Shown piece by piece: positions 47,111 to 59,668 of a DNA stretch of 64,000 nt (its first letter is position 1; the number at the start of each line of letters is the position of its first letter). This stretch comes from Salvelinus alpinus (taxonomy: Eukaryota; Chordata; Actinopteri; Salmoniformes; Salmonidae). The position numbers were made by a program, and so were the translations under genes. Below the pieces are notes generated by a model. It saw nothing but the letters and a program-made list of their open reading frames with translations, ran no database searches and was not told where the DNA came from. The stretch spans positions 37,310,865 through 37,374,864 of the forward strand of contig NC_092100.1 of the NCBI RefSeq assembly GCF_045679555.1, given 5' to 3'.

Positions 47111-48115
47111 TTAAGGATCAGACACTTTTTTTTAAATTCTTCCCTAAAATGACATACACAAATCTAACTGCCTGTAGCTCAGGATGTGAAGCAAGGATAT
47201 GCATATTCTTGATACCATTTGAAAGGAAAAACTTTGACGTTTGTGGAAATGTGAAATTAATGTAGGAGAATATAACACAATAGATCTGGTAAAAGTTAAT
47301 ACAAACAAAAAAACATGCGTTTTCAAATACTTTTTTATATCATCTTTGAAATGCAAGCAAAAAGCCATGAAATCACATAGGAGTTTAATGCAATTTAGAT
47401 TTTGGCCACCAGATGACAGCAGTGTGTGTGTACAAAGTTTCAGACTGATCCAGTGAAGCGTTACATTACTGCACAACATTTTTAATCAAGTCTGCCCAAA
47501 TGTGCCGAATTAGTCAATTGATACATTTTCAAGTACATAATTATAGAGGACATACAAAAATGATATGGTAATAAAAATGTAAGTTTACACACTCCCAGGA
47601 AAGTCATACATGATGGATAATTAGCTTCCCTACAGGAAAGACACTAACCTTCATGGCCGGGCGGGGTGGGGCCAGGAACAGTGTGGGGCCAGAAACAGCA
47701 GGGGTTCAAACTGTAGAACCCAGTTCCTACATTTGAATATAAAAATAGATTTTATTTAACAAAACTATGCTACATTTTATCTCTGGGACTCTCAGGATGA
47801 CAAATCAGAGCAAAATTACTGACTTGAAGTACATTATTTACCTTCCGAGGTGAATGTATCAAACCAGTTGCCGTGGTAAAAGGTTTTTGTTGTTGTGCAC
47901 TCTCCTTAAACAATAACATGTTTTTTTCCACTGTAATAGCTATTGTAAATTGGATAGTGCAGTTAGATTAACAATAATTTATGTTTTCTTCACATATAAG
48001 ACATGTCTATGTCCTGGAAAGTTGGTTGTTGCTTATAATGTCATTCTAGTCACATTAGCGCACGTTAGCAACAACCGTCCCGGAATAGGGACACCGATCC
48101 CGTAGAGGTTTTTAA
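47111..48115. mobile_element. TTAA-bounded non-autonomous DNA element, long version
   Basis: TTAA at 47111-47114 and 48112-48115. Shares its outer blocks with the copy at 24717-25372 (GCCTGTAGCTCAGG, GATTTTGGCCACCAGATG, ACCGTCCCGGAATAGGGACA + CCGATCCCG) and has about 350 bp more in the middle (47570-47880). No protein is encoded. Confidence 0.8.
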
Positions 48116-48562
48116 ACACTGACTTTGAGGTTATAAACGTGTCACATATTTAATTGTTTTAGAGTGTAGTTATCCTGTGAGAGGAATGCAGCTTTAAATC
48201 CGTTTCTTTCCTCTGTCTCCTTTCATCTCTCTTTCTACATTTTTCTTTCATCTTCTTCTTTCGTTCTCTCTTTCATTCAGTTTCTTCCCTCTCTAGGAAT
48301 CAATGTCCTGATGGATCACATGCTTGGCACATTTCTTCCTACCTCTCAGGAGTGGGGACGGGAGGACACAATCACTCCCTCTGCTGTCATTACCATCTAC
48401 TGCCCCTGTCACACACACGCACACACACACACACATGGCTGCGGTGTGGTCAGGGTATACAGACGCTGTGGCTGTGATCCATAAGTGCCCTGAGTAGCAA
48501 GCGACCTTGAGACATTCAAGTCCCTTTGGCCTTGCCTATACCAGCCTTGCTATGTGCATATG
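48116..48562. other. non-coding stretch
   Basis: Pyrimidine-rich 48195-48300 (TTTC, CTTC) and a short (CA)n at 48411-48436. No gene. Confidence 0.4.
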
Positions 48563-48772
48563 TACAGTTGTAGGATCTTAATTTGACCAGTTTCAGAAAA
48601 TAAACCTGCAGCAACAGGAAATGTGAATTATTATGTGGATTATAGGTAATGGACAATTTTGTAGGGGTAAATACATTTTTTTTGGGGCAAATCAAGTCAG
48701 ATTTTCTAAAATGGAAATTACAAGCGTTTCATGCTGTGCAGGGTGATCAAAACTAAGCTCCTACACCTGTAT
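48563..48772. mobile_element. short inverted-repeat MITE
   Basis: Left end TACAGTTGTAGGATCTTAAT, right end AAACTAAGCTCCTACACCTG + TA. The ends are imperfect complements. The body AACCTGCAGCAACAGGAAAT + GTGAATTATTATGTGGATTA matches a common salmonid MITE by recall. Confidence 0.7.
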
Positions 48773-49739
48773 GTGTGTATGAGTTCATTGCAACTCCAAG
48801 GACCACATTGTGAATAACTTATTTTTGGTTTCAACAGTCATCTCATATGAGAATCCTTTACTTTAATGTTACATTTTATTTATATGATCTGAAGGATCAT
48901 TCCCTTCATGTGTCACCGTACAATGGGACATAAATTAGGTCCCCCAGCCCAACTCTTTCTCCCTTCTCTCCCCCCTCTCTCCCATGCTCGGCGAACATTA
49001 GCATTATCGATGGGCTCACCCCTTCACCCCAGACAGTGGCTCTTAAAAGAGAATAATTTTATGCAAATTAGATATTGATGAGCTAATGATTAATTGGCTG
49101 GTGGACGGCGTTAATATGCAGTAGCTGTCGTGTAATATACATTTCTAATGACTCTGTCTGAGTCTGTTCAAACAAATGGGCCACTTTGATCATTGGGCTA
49201 GTGTGAAGCCTTTCAACATGTTAGCTGGGGGGTAAACCACAGCCCAGGGACTTAAACTGGCTGCCATGGGAATGGAGATAGGGGGGAGAGGGAGAGAGCT
49301 AGAGAGGGAGAGAGAAAGTTAAACTGTTGAGAGAAGTCATTACTTCTTTGAGAGGGAAAACAGTTAAAGGATGTTTATAGACACTGCATGCTGCATACTG
49401 AATAACGTTGCTTTAATCTAAATCAGGCCCCCCAGTCCCACAGATATAACTACTGCTTTCTGTAATGCTACTGTTTCATTGATAGATTGCAATTGTTTTC
49501 CTCTGATTGGTTTCATTGATAGATTATGGTAGATGATCATTTATGAATGAAGAAGAATCTCCCAGCCATTGTCACATCAAACAGCCTCACGCCTTGGAAC
49601 ACTATTACACATATAGAACCTGTCTTGACCAATCGGAACAGAAAGTGATATTAAGGTGAACTTAACTGTTATTCAATAAGCGCTCAGTGTCTCCCCTCAG
49701 ACCCATCACCAGGCATAACAGTCAGGAGCACTCATAACC
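48773..49739. other. non-coding stretch with a homeodomain/octamer-rich segment
   Basis: Repeat-poor sequence. 49035-49160 contains the perfect octamer ATGCAAAT and several ATTA/TAAT cores; see findings. (GAGAGG)n-like patch at 49275-49320. Confidence 0.4.
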
Positions 49740-50559
49740 TCTGGTCAGATATCAACTGGAGAGTGGAACAGCCAGTTTCTACAAATGGTTCTCAATTCTG
49801 TGTCCTTTTGGAGCAGGTGTGTTTCTTGGAGCATTGTTATATCAATATGGTTTCTTGATAGAATTTTCAAGACAGCTGGAACGCTTGAGAGCAACATTAA
49901 GGCCTTTCAAATTCCATGAGAGAATAGCTAGTGTTGTCATTGTTTTTCTAAAATGTCAAATAAAATAAAAGCAGGACCCACCGGGAAAATCTCCCATTAG
50001 TCGCTCCCCACACAGAAGACCCTCCCTCGTCTTGTCCCCTTGTGTGTTGGGTTTGAAGTGCTTCTCAAAAAAGTCTTGAGCCTCCTTGGCAATGGGAAAT
50101 GTGTGTGTTGTGTTCTAGAAGGTCAAGATTAGTTTTACTGGGTGGATGAAGCCACATCTCAGGTTTAGCATGCGTAGCTGGGATCTTACCTCACTGTAGG
50201 TCTCCCTCTGTTTTCGCAGTTCAGCACTCAGGTCTGGGACGATGCTAAGCCTCTTCCCTGCATAGATCAGACCCCAGGATTCTGCTGCAAGACGAACAAT
50301 TCGCCACTTGACTTCAAAGCTGTGAATTCATACAATCATACACCGAGATCTGTTCCGACGAGTACCCGTGCGATGCGCAATCAGCGGCAAGCTTCTCCTG
50401 CCCGAACAGTTCATAGAAAAGATTGCTCATGAAGGAAGTTGGTTTGCCCACTTCCACACCAGTTTCAAGTCCTGTGACCCGTACAGTGATTTTAAGGGAA
50501 TGATTTTCGAGTGATTCTATCTACTGTTATAGGAGTTTGGTTATCCCTTCCAACCAAGT
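49740..50559 (-). pseudogene. L1/Tx1-like LINE ORF1-end and endonuclease-start fragment
   Basis: Minus strand from about 50490: VTGLETGVEVGKPTSFMSNL and FYELFGQEKLAAD, like the ORF1 protein of Tx1-type L1 elements, then WLHPPSKTNLDLLEHN. Near 49900 the opening of an L1-type endonuclease is suggested (ISWNLKGLN-like). Stops are frequent. It may be of the same family as the L1-like insertion at 19635-22203. Confidence 0.5.
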
Positions 50560-51449
50560 CACTTGGCTCTGTCATAACCTCACATGGTCTCTCCTATCAT
50601 TGCTATGCAGACGACACACAATTAATCTTCTCCTTTCCCCCTTCTGATGACCAGGTGGCGAATCGCATCTCTGCATGTCTGGCAGACATATCAGTGTGGA
50701 TGACGGACCACCACCTCAAGCTGAACCTCGGCAAGACGGAGCTGCTCTTCCTCCCGGGGAAGGACTGCCCGTTCCATGATCTCGCCATCACGGTTGACAA
50801 CTCCATTGTGTCCTCCTCCCAGAGCGCTAAGAACCTTGGCGTGATCCTGGACAACACCCTGTCGTTCTCAACTAACATCAAGGCGGTGGCCCGTTCCTGT
50901 AGGTTCATGCTCTACAACATCCGCAGAGTACGACCCTGCCTCACACAGGAAGCGGCGCAGGTCCTAATCCAGGCACTTGTCATCTCCCGTCTGGATTACT
51001 GCAACTCGCTGTTGGCTGGGCTCCCTGCCTGTGCCATTAAACCCCTACAACTCATCCAGAACGCCGCAGCCCGTCTGGTGTTCAACCTTCCCAAGTTCTC
51101 TCACGTCACCCCGCTCCTCCGCTCTCTCCACTGGCTTCCAGTTGAAGCTCGCATCCGCTACAAGACCATGGTGCTTGCCTACGGAGCTGTGAGGGGAACG
51201 GCACCTCAGTACCTTCAGGCTCTGATCAGGCCCTACACCCAAACAAGGGCACTGCGTTCATCCACCTCTGGCCTGCTCGCCTCCCTACCACTGAGGAAGT
51301 ACAGTTCCCGCTCAGCCCAGTCAAAACTGTTCGCTGCTCTGGCACCCCAATGGTGGAACAAACTCCCTCACGACGCCAGGACAGCGGAGTCAATCACCAC
51401 CTTCCGGAGACACCTGAAACCCCACCTCTTCAAGGAATACCTAGGATAG
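50560..51449 (+). pseudogene. L2-like reverse transcriptase, C-terminal half (open)
   Basis: An uninterrupted frame with [20 protein letters not shown] (catalytic YADD intact), VANRISACLADISVWMTDHH, LKLNLGKTELLFLPG, KNLGVILDNTLSF, ALVISRLDYCNSLLAGLP, LQLIQNAAARLVFNLPK, HVTPLLRSLHWLPVEARI, STFRRHLKP-type ending (ITTFRRHLKPHLFKEYL). The N-terminal half including motifs A and B is absent by truncation, so it cannot polymerise. The open reading suggests a recent insertion. Confidence 0.88.
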
Positions 51450-51605
51450 GATAAAGTAATCCTTCTGACCCCCCCCCCCCCCCCCTTAAAAGATTTAGAT
51501 GCACTATTGTAAAGTGGTTGTTCCACTGGATGTCATAAGGTGAATGCACCAATTTGTAAGTCGCTCTGGATAAGAGCGTCTGCTAAATGACTTAAATGTA
51601 AATGT
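50560..51605 (+). mobile_element. L2-like LINE, 5'-truncated within reverse transcriptase
   Basis: Begins just before the YADD box and runs through the thumb to a 3' UTR with a C-run at 51471-51485, the stem-loop TCGCTCTGGATAAGAGCGTC + TGCTAAATG and a short AATGTA repeat tail. Same family as the fragment at 44376-44613. Confidence 0.88.
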
Positions 51606-51620
51606 AAAATGCAACCTAGA

Positions 51621-52655
51621 CTACAAGACCAAAAGTATGTGGACACCTGCTCGTCGAACATCTCATTCTAAAATCATGAGCATTAATATGGAGTTGGTCC
51701 CCCCTTTTGCCGCTATAACAACCTCCACTCTTCTGGGAAGGCTTTCCACTAGATGTTGGAACATTGCTGCAGGGACTTGCTTCTTTTCAGCCACAAGAGA
51801 ATTAGTGAGGTCGGGCACTGACGGGCGATTAAGCCTTGCTCACATTCGGCATTCCGGTTAAACAGGAAAGGGCCTTCCCCAAACTGTTGCCACAAAGTTG
51901 GAAGCACAGAAGCGTATAGAATGTCATTGTATGCTGTAGCATTAAGATTTTCCTTCACTGGAACTAAGGGGCCTAGCCCGAACCATGAAAAACAGCCCCA
52001 CACCATTATTCCTCCTCCACCAAACTGTACAGTTGGCACTATGCATTGGGGAAGGTAGCGTTCTCCTGGCATCCGCCAAACCCAGATCTGTCCGTCGGAC
52101 TGCCAGAAGGTGAAGCGTGATTCATCACTCCAGAGAACACGTTTCCACTGCTCCAGAGTCCAATGCTTTACACCCCTCCAGCCGACGCTTGGCATTACAC
52201 ATGGTGATCTTAAGCTTGTGTGTGGCTGTTCGGCCATGGAAACCCATTTCATGAAGCTCCCGACGAACAGTTATTGTGCTGACGTTGCTTCCAGAGGCAG
52301 CCTGGAACTCGGTAGTGAGAGTTGAAACCGCGTCAGCACTCTGCGGTCTCATTCTGTGAGCTTGTGTGGCTTACCACTTTGCGGCTGAGCTGTTCTTGCT
52401 CCTAGACGTTTCACTTCACAATAACAGCACTTACAGTTGACCGGGGTAGCTCTAGCAGGGCAGAAAGTTGATGAACTGACTTGTTGGAAAGGTGGCATCC
52501 TATGACGGTGCCAAATTGAAAGTGAATGAGCTCTTTAGTAAGGCCATTCTACTGCCAATGTTTGTTTATGGAGATTACATGACAGGTGTATAAAATCGAA
52601 CACACAGCCAACAATGAGTGAGGCTGACATAGCCGAATCCACTAATTTGAAGGGG
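51621..52655 (-). mobile_element. Tc1-like transposon, internally deleted, fused to the next
   Basis: Left end CTACAAGACCAAAAGTATGT + GGACACC. The right end should be its complement but after GGGGTGTCCA it passes into TATTTTGTTACG of the neighbouring Tc1-like element. About 1.03 kb remains. Confidence 0.8.
51749..52352 (-). pseudogene. Tc1-like transposase remnant
   Basis: Minus strand: 52352-52252 region with [20 protein letters not shown] (DNA-binding part), then 52252-51749 with [39 protein letters not shown] (first catalytic Asp), [20 protein letters not shown] and [12 protein letters not shown]. Immediately after GPFLF the family sequence with the second Asp and the Glu is missing (deletion), and an unrelated frame follows. 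Dead. Confidence 0.8.
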
Positions 52656-53945
52656 TGTCCATATTTTGTTACGTTACAGCCTTATTCCAAAATGGGATAA
52701 ATAGTTTTTTTCCACATCAATCTACACACAATACCCCATAATGACAAAGCAAAAACAGATTTTATACATTTTCGCAAATGTATAAAAATAAAAAACTGAA
52801 TATAACATTTACATAAGTATTCAGACCCTTTACTCAGTACTTGGTTGAAGCACCTTTGGCAGCGATTACAGCCTCGAGTCTTCTTGGGTGTGACGCTACA
52901 AGCTTGGCACACCTGTATTTGGGGAGTTTCTCCCATTCTTCTCTGCAGATCCTCTCAAGCTCAGTCAGGTTGGATGGGAAGCGTCGCTGCACAGCTATTT
53001 TCAGGTCTCTCCAGAGATGTTCGATCGGGTTCAAATTTGGGATCTGGCTGGTCCGCTCAAGGACATTCAGAGACTTGTCCCAAATCCACTCTGTGTCCTT
53101 TAGGTCTGTGTCCTTTAGGTCTGTGTCCTTTAGGTACCTTTTGGCAAACTCTAAGCGGGCTGTCATGTGCCTTTTACTGAGGAGTGGCTTACGTCTGACC
53201 ACTCTACCATCAAGGTCTGATTGGTGGAGTGCTGCAGAGACAATTGTCCTTCTGGAAGTTTCTCCCATTTCCACAGAGGAACTCTGGAGCTCTGTCAGAG
53301 TGACCATCGGGTTCTTGGTTACCTCCCTGACAAAGGCCCTTGTCCCCCGATTGCTCAGTTTGGTCGGGTGGCCAGCTCTAGGAAGAGTCTTGGTGGTTCC
53401 AAACTTCTTACATTTAAGAATGATGGAGGCCACTGTGTTGTTGGGGACCTTCAATGCTGCAGAAATGTTTTGGTACCCTTCCCCAGATCTGTTCCTCGAC
53501 ACAATCCTGTCTCTACAGACAATTCCTTTGACTTCATTGGTTGGTTTTTGCTCTGACATGCACTGTCAACTGTGGGACCTTATATAGACAGGTGTGTGCC
53601 TTTCCAAATCATGTCCAATCAATTGAATTTACCACAGGTGTACTCCAATCAAATTGTAAAAACATCTCAAGGGTGATCAATGGAAAAATAATGCACCTGA
53701 GCTTAATTTCGAGTCTCATAGCAAAGGGTCTGAATACTTATGTAAATAAGGTATTTTGTTTTTGTTTTTATTCATACATTTCATACAAATATTTCTAAAA
53801 ACCTGTTTTTGCTTTGTCATTATGGGATATTGTATGTAGATTGATTAGGGGGAAAAAACAATTTAATCCATTTTAGTAGAAGGCTATAATGTTTTTTTTT
53901 TAAATGAAAAGGGGAAGGGGTCTGAATACTTTCCGAATGCACTTT
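52656..53945 (-). mobile_element. Tc1-like transposon, internal deletion derivative
   Basis: Right end CCCCTTCCCC-adjacent GGGGTCTGAATACTTTCCGA + ATGCACT, and left inner end TTGTTACGTTACAGCC are those of the element at 12566-14055, in opposite orientation. The outermost left end is replaced by the neighbouring Tc1-like element. About 1.29 kb, shorter than the 1.49-kb relative. Confidence 0.85.
52834..53559 (-). CDS. Tc1-like transposase with catalytic core deleted, frame open (241 aa)
   Basis: An ATG-to-stop frame of 241 residues. Residues about 1-120 are the paired-like two-helix DNA-binding region (RDRIVSRNRSGEGYQNISAA, VASIILKCKKFGTTKTLPRA, NPMVTLTELQSSSVEMGE, ARLEFAKRYLKD). Residues 135-150 contain three copies of LKDT from a 15-bp triplication. 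The frame then jumps to WDKSLNVLERTSQIPNLNPI + EHLWRDLK, keeping the last catalytic glutamate. The [11 protein letters not shown] and QQDNDPKH parts, with both catalytic aspartates, are missing. It could still bind element ends but not cut. Whether it is expressed is unknown. Confidence 0.7.
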   Translation of the reverse strand: MSEQKPTNEVKGIVCRDRIVSRNRSGEGYQNISAALKVPNNTVASIILKCKKFGTTKTLPRAGHPTKLSNRGTRAFVREVTKNPMVTLTELQSSSVEMGETSRRTIVSAALHQSDLDGRVVRRKPLLSKRHMTARLEFAKRYLKDTDLKDTDLKDTEWIWDKSLNVLERTSQIPNLNPIEHLWRDLKIAVQRRFPSNLTELERICREEWEKLPKYRCAKLVASHPRRLEAVIAAKGASTKY

Positions 53946-54111
53946 ATAGTGTAGCTCACACTGTTTCCAGGTCACACCTCTGTCGCATTGGCTGTCCTCT
54001 CCAGACGTTCTACTTTGGTTGAATAGGTATCCACTTTAGCAGTGAGCACTGCTAATGATTCATTTACTGGTTTTAATTGTAATTGTAAGTCGAGGGCAGA
54101 GGTAATCTCCT
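53946..54111. other. short non-coding spacer
   Basis: Between the Tc1-like element and the foldback MITE; no recognised feature. Confidence 0.3.
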
Positions 54112-54271
54112 CACCAGTGGAGGCTGCTGAGGGGAGGACGGCTCATAATAATGGCTGGAACGGAGTAAATGTAATGGTATCAAACGTGGTTTCCATGTGG
54201 TTTATACCATTCCATTGACTCGATTCCAGCCATTACTATGAGCCGTCCTCCCCTCACCAGCCTCCACTGGT
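54112..54271. mobile_element. near-perfect foldback MITE
   Basis: CAGTGGAGGCTGCTGAGGGG + AGGACGGCTCATAATAATGG at the left is mirrored by CCATTACTATGAGCCGTCCT + CCCCTCACCAGCCTCCACTG at the right, with a short loop around ATGGTATCAAACGTGG. The whole 160 bp folds into one hairpin. No coding capacity. Confidence 0.88.
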
Positions 54272-55469
54272 CCTCATGTATAGTAGCGGCCAGTCAAACA
54301 ATATGATGTTTAGCATTGACAAGTTTTAGGAAACAAGTCTGTTGATTCATTATAATTTGCAAAAGAAAGCCAGGAAAAGCCCACGTTTCAATGCATGCCA
54401 CCAGAACCGGAACTCCACTAACCATTTATGAAGAGAAATTAGATTAGAACTCTGTGTGATCCGCACTGTAGAAGATTACACACGTGTGCTGGAAACTGTT
54501 ACCACCTTGGTTTGAAAAGGCCAGTTGATTATTAAACTGAAACAACCTGAAATGACATGTATCGTTTTATCCCCGTAGCCTAATGTTAAATAACTATGTT
54601 GAGATAATGAATTAGCAATATGTACACAAAGAAAGTTCACCGTATTTGTCTTTTTGGGGGAGATATAAATGTCTGAGGTGGCAGAAAATAAGCACAGTAT
54701 TAGTGGTTTTCCAGGATGTGTCTAGGAACATCTCCACCAGGGATCCTTTGATCTTAGTTGTAATTAGTCCCCTCTAGTATTCCCCTGTTCTTTACTGCCA
54801 AGACAATACTCACAACCAACCAACACCACTTCACTTCTGCCTACTGCAGCGTTTTCTAAGTTTGCCTTTTTCTCCTAAAGGGTCTTAAACTCCCTTTTCT
54901 CTCTAAGAGTATCATGAATACATGCAGGTCATATTGGGTTGATCTATGGTGCTTCTTTCATGTCATTTTTTGTCTTTGTTCCCAGATCTTTGCCTTAAAA
55001 ATGTAATTTTATCCACAATAAATTCATAATGTAAACACATTTGAATTAATATTAATTTCAAGCCTCTGTTGATGGAAAATCAATTGCATTTATATTAGTC
55101 AGTTGCATCTAAATCTTACCGACCCCTTTCCACCACAGAAAATAAAAGATGAGAGTTGAAAGAGGGAGGCCCAAACACACTTACTAACTCTCCATTAGAC
55201 TCTCTCTATTTGGTCCTTTCAAAAGTGTGTATGTGAAAGGCAGTGCTGTCACCCTCTCTCTTCTTTACTTAGGGATATGAGGAGAGGAGAATAAGAATGT
55301 TGGACAATGGATAGTGTAAGTAGGCCCTCTGGAGGGGTGTATGTATCTGTATATAGTTCAGGGCACACATGGCTGTTGTGACTGTGGGTGTATGGGTGTA
55401 TGTGAGAGAGAGAGATATGGAGAGGGAGAGGGCAAGGGTGGGAAGAGGGGGTGCTAAAGAAAGAGGAGG

Positions 55470-55472
<3 letters not shown>
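54272..55472. other. non-coding stretch
   Basis: No gene or repeat family recognised. Confidence 0.4.
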
Positions 55473-57084
<1,612 letters not shown>

Positions 57085-58680
57085 TGTTCACATCCTGTAA
57101 CAAGTGTATACACTGTATTGTAATGGCTGTATACAGTATTTTATTGCATGAAAATGACAAATAAAGTATAGAATCGTATATTTTGGAATATGGTATAAGA
57201 ATTTTATCAACACAGCTGGGTTGGTGAGCGCAAAGTAATATTTATCTAAATATGTTGATTTGCTCCAGCACTTTCCTTTTATGTTTCCTAACAGTAGATA
57301 ACATAATGGGTCCATACTTGCGAACATAGGCAACCATTTAAATTGAAACAAGTTCTCTGTATCCTTAACATACCTCAGTCCAACAGCACATTCTCATCAT
57401 CAAAGCAACTTTCATGTGTGTTATCGCAGATTGTGGCAAGGGTTCGAATCTCACATGAGTTTTTCCCCCCGTTTGAAATGTAAATTTACATGTATTGTGT
57501 TAGTGGGTTGAAAAGGGACGCCTACAGCCAACAACTTGAAAATGAAGATTATGAATTAATTGAATAAGGAGCAACCACTTTCTTCAGTCTTGCAAACAAC
57601 ATACTACTATTGCCTAATAATCATATTGCATCTAGGCTATATTACATGGACGTGTACACCTAAATGTAAGCCTACAACTTTTTGTATGCATTTTTATAAT
57701 CCTCTGCTTTGTCACATGCATTTTTTGACTCGAGGAGGATGAGCGATACAAAGTGTACAGTAGGAATGTAGTTTGCACTTTCGTTATCATCTTACATATG
57801 GCAGTATTGCAGTTCTTTTTTTTAAAGTCTTAATGTAGGAAGACATTTGGCTATCATTAGTCAATTCTTATGTAGGCTACACTGACATGCAGACCTACAA
57901 CGTTTTATAGGCTATGCATTATTATAATCCTCCACTTCGTCACATGCGTTTTGAATCGAGCGTCAAGGATTGGCAGAGAACAGTTTTTTCCTGAACAAAA
58001 AAGCTTGATGCGAGGGTGGCTCAAAGCACCGATTAAAGTGCACTATCAATTCTGAGTTAACCGCTTTAGGAGTGTGTGATACCTAGAAGTGTTGATGATA
58101 ATGATAGCCTACGTGACTCCTATTTGACAAATCCATAAGTCTCTTCAGGGGTTTTCTTACGATAAGGAATGTACGATAAACTTACATTTTGTAAGGACTT
58201 CATTTATATTTTCTCCATAAAAGCACATGGATGTGTTTGAAACAGATAAATAAAAACATGGGATTTTGTCATATATTCGACAACGTAGGAGCTAGTAACT
58301 TAGTCATGGATGCATCAATGCGATATTGGAACAGATTTCTTTCTTTGTTACAGACGAATGGAACAAAAGTAAACTTTGAATAGGTTTAAAATATCCTTCT
58401 AGTGGCCAGGGTTCACCTTTTTTAAGAAATGCCATTGGTTAGTGGACATAAAGTCTAAGATCTTTGATAGGCTGATGGAGAATTTGTGCCAGGATATATT
58501 CAGTGCCACCTGTTGAGGTTAGCATAGGGCTAACGTGTGCCATGTTATCTGATGGGACCAGCTACAATTTAGCATTTTGTGCCGGATAACCTGTTTAAAT
58601 GGAAATGGTTTCTTGTGTTCGAAAGTATGGATGGACCCATAGTATATAGAAGCCTATATTCCAAACTGTTTCAGGTAAAA
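57085..58680. repeat. putative element with inverted ends and internal direct duplication
   Basis: Minus-strand sequence around 57350-57300 (TTTAAATGGTTGCC, TTCGCAAGTATGGACCCATT) resembles plus-strand 58594-58640 (TTTAAATGGAAATGG, TTCGAAAGTATGGATGGACC). Inside, 57645-57735 and 57872-57962 are direct repeats (GCCTACAACTTTTTGTATGC / ACCTACAACGTTTTATAGGC; ATAATCCTCTGCTTTGTCAC / ATAATCCTCCACTTCGTCAC). Boundaries are uncertain. Confidence 0.4.
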
Positions 58681-58989
58681 GAGTACAGTGTTCAAAAGTC
58701 AATAAGGACACTGATAATATTCACTTTTCACAGGGACATAGCCATTACAGTGATAACACTCAAAAAGGTAATGGTGATGTCATGGTTTAATTTTGTCCAA
58801 TCATCAACAAGAACTGTCAGATGACAGTGTTCCATAGGGTGAAGTGTTTTCCTGTGCAAGTCTACTATGGAAAGGTCACAGGTGTGACCATAAAAAAGAT
58901 ACAACCCTCCATTCCGCTTTCATCATTGTTTACAGTACAGGCTACAGTACATCATTGTTTGTGCTTGGCCAAAGGGCTCTATGTTCATG

Positions 58990-59668
58990 TCATCTGGCCA
59001 TAGCACCAGTTCCAATCCAAGTGCCCATACCGTTTAGAAAACTCTAGGCATTTCCATTTGTTGGATGACATGAAAATAGAGCTCTTTGGCCACGCACGCC
59101 AGTGGGGGGTTTGGTGTCTAAGGATGCATAAGCAGAAAATAACCCAATACCTACTGTAAAATAGGGTGGTGGATCTTTGATGTTATGGGGTTATTTTGCT
59201 TCCACTGGTCCTGGGGCCCTTGTTAAGGTCAACGGCATCATGAGCTTTACCAAGTACCAGGACATTTTAGCCATCAACCTGTATGCCTCTGGCAGGAGGC
59301 TGAAACTTGGACGCACATGGATTTTCCAGCAAGACAATAACCTCAAGCACACGTGAAAATCCACGAAGATTATTAATTGACCACAAAATTTACATTTTAC
59401 AATCTCATAAAACATTTTAGAAAAAGTGCAGTTATACAACCAAGGTGAGGTATTGAAAACAGGGGTGGCGATCATTTTGACCCCTATCTTTTTGAAAAAA
59501 ATAAAATATTACTTGTTAAACAAAATCTCTTCCTCTGAGCAATTGTATTAGTATAAAGTAATGCACATTTCCCATAATTTGAGCATACAGTATTTGGATT
59601 ATGTATTTTATACATTCTTCTTTGCTCATCTTTATCAAGGGTGTCAATAATTTGGGACCTGCCTGTAT
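58990..59668 (+). pseudogene. Tc1-like transposon/transposase remnant
   Basis: Plus strand shows MKIELFGHA (59070) and, in shifted frames, DVMGLFCFHWSWGP, KYQDILAIN-like and FQQDN-like (IFQQDNNLKHT read as GGATTTTCCAGCAAGACAAT + AACCTCAAGCACAC). Several frameshifts. The right end TCAATAATTTGGGACCTGCC + TGTA resembles a Tc1 terminus. The left end was not found. Confidence 0.6.

Noticed and set aside
50511..50559. Start of the L2 frame as a true protein start
   Set aside because: The bases before about 50560 do not resemble L2; the apparent ATG is fortuitous and lies in the neighbouring L1-like fragment.
52841..53587. Plus-strand 248-residue frame opposite the transposase derivative
   Set aside because: Mirror frame of the minus-strand transposase; no family match.
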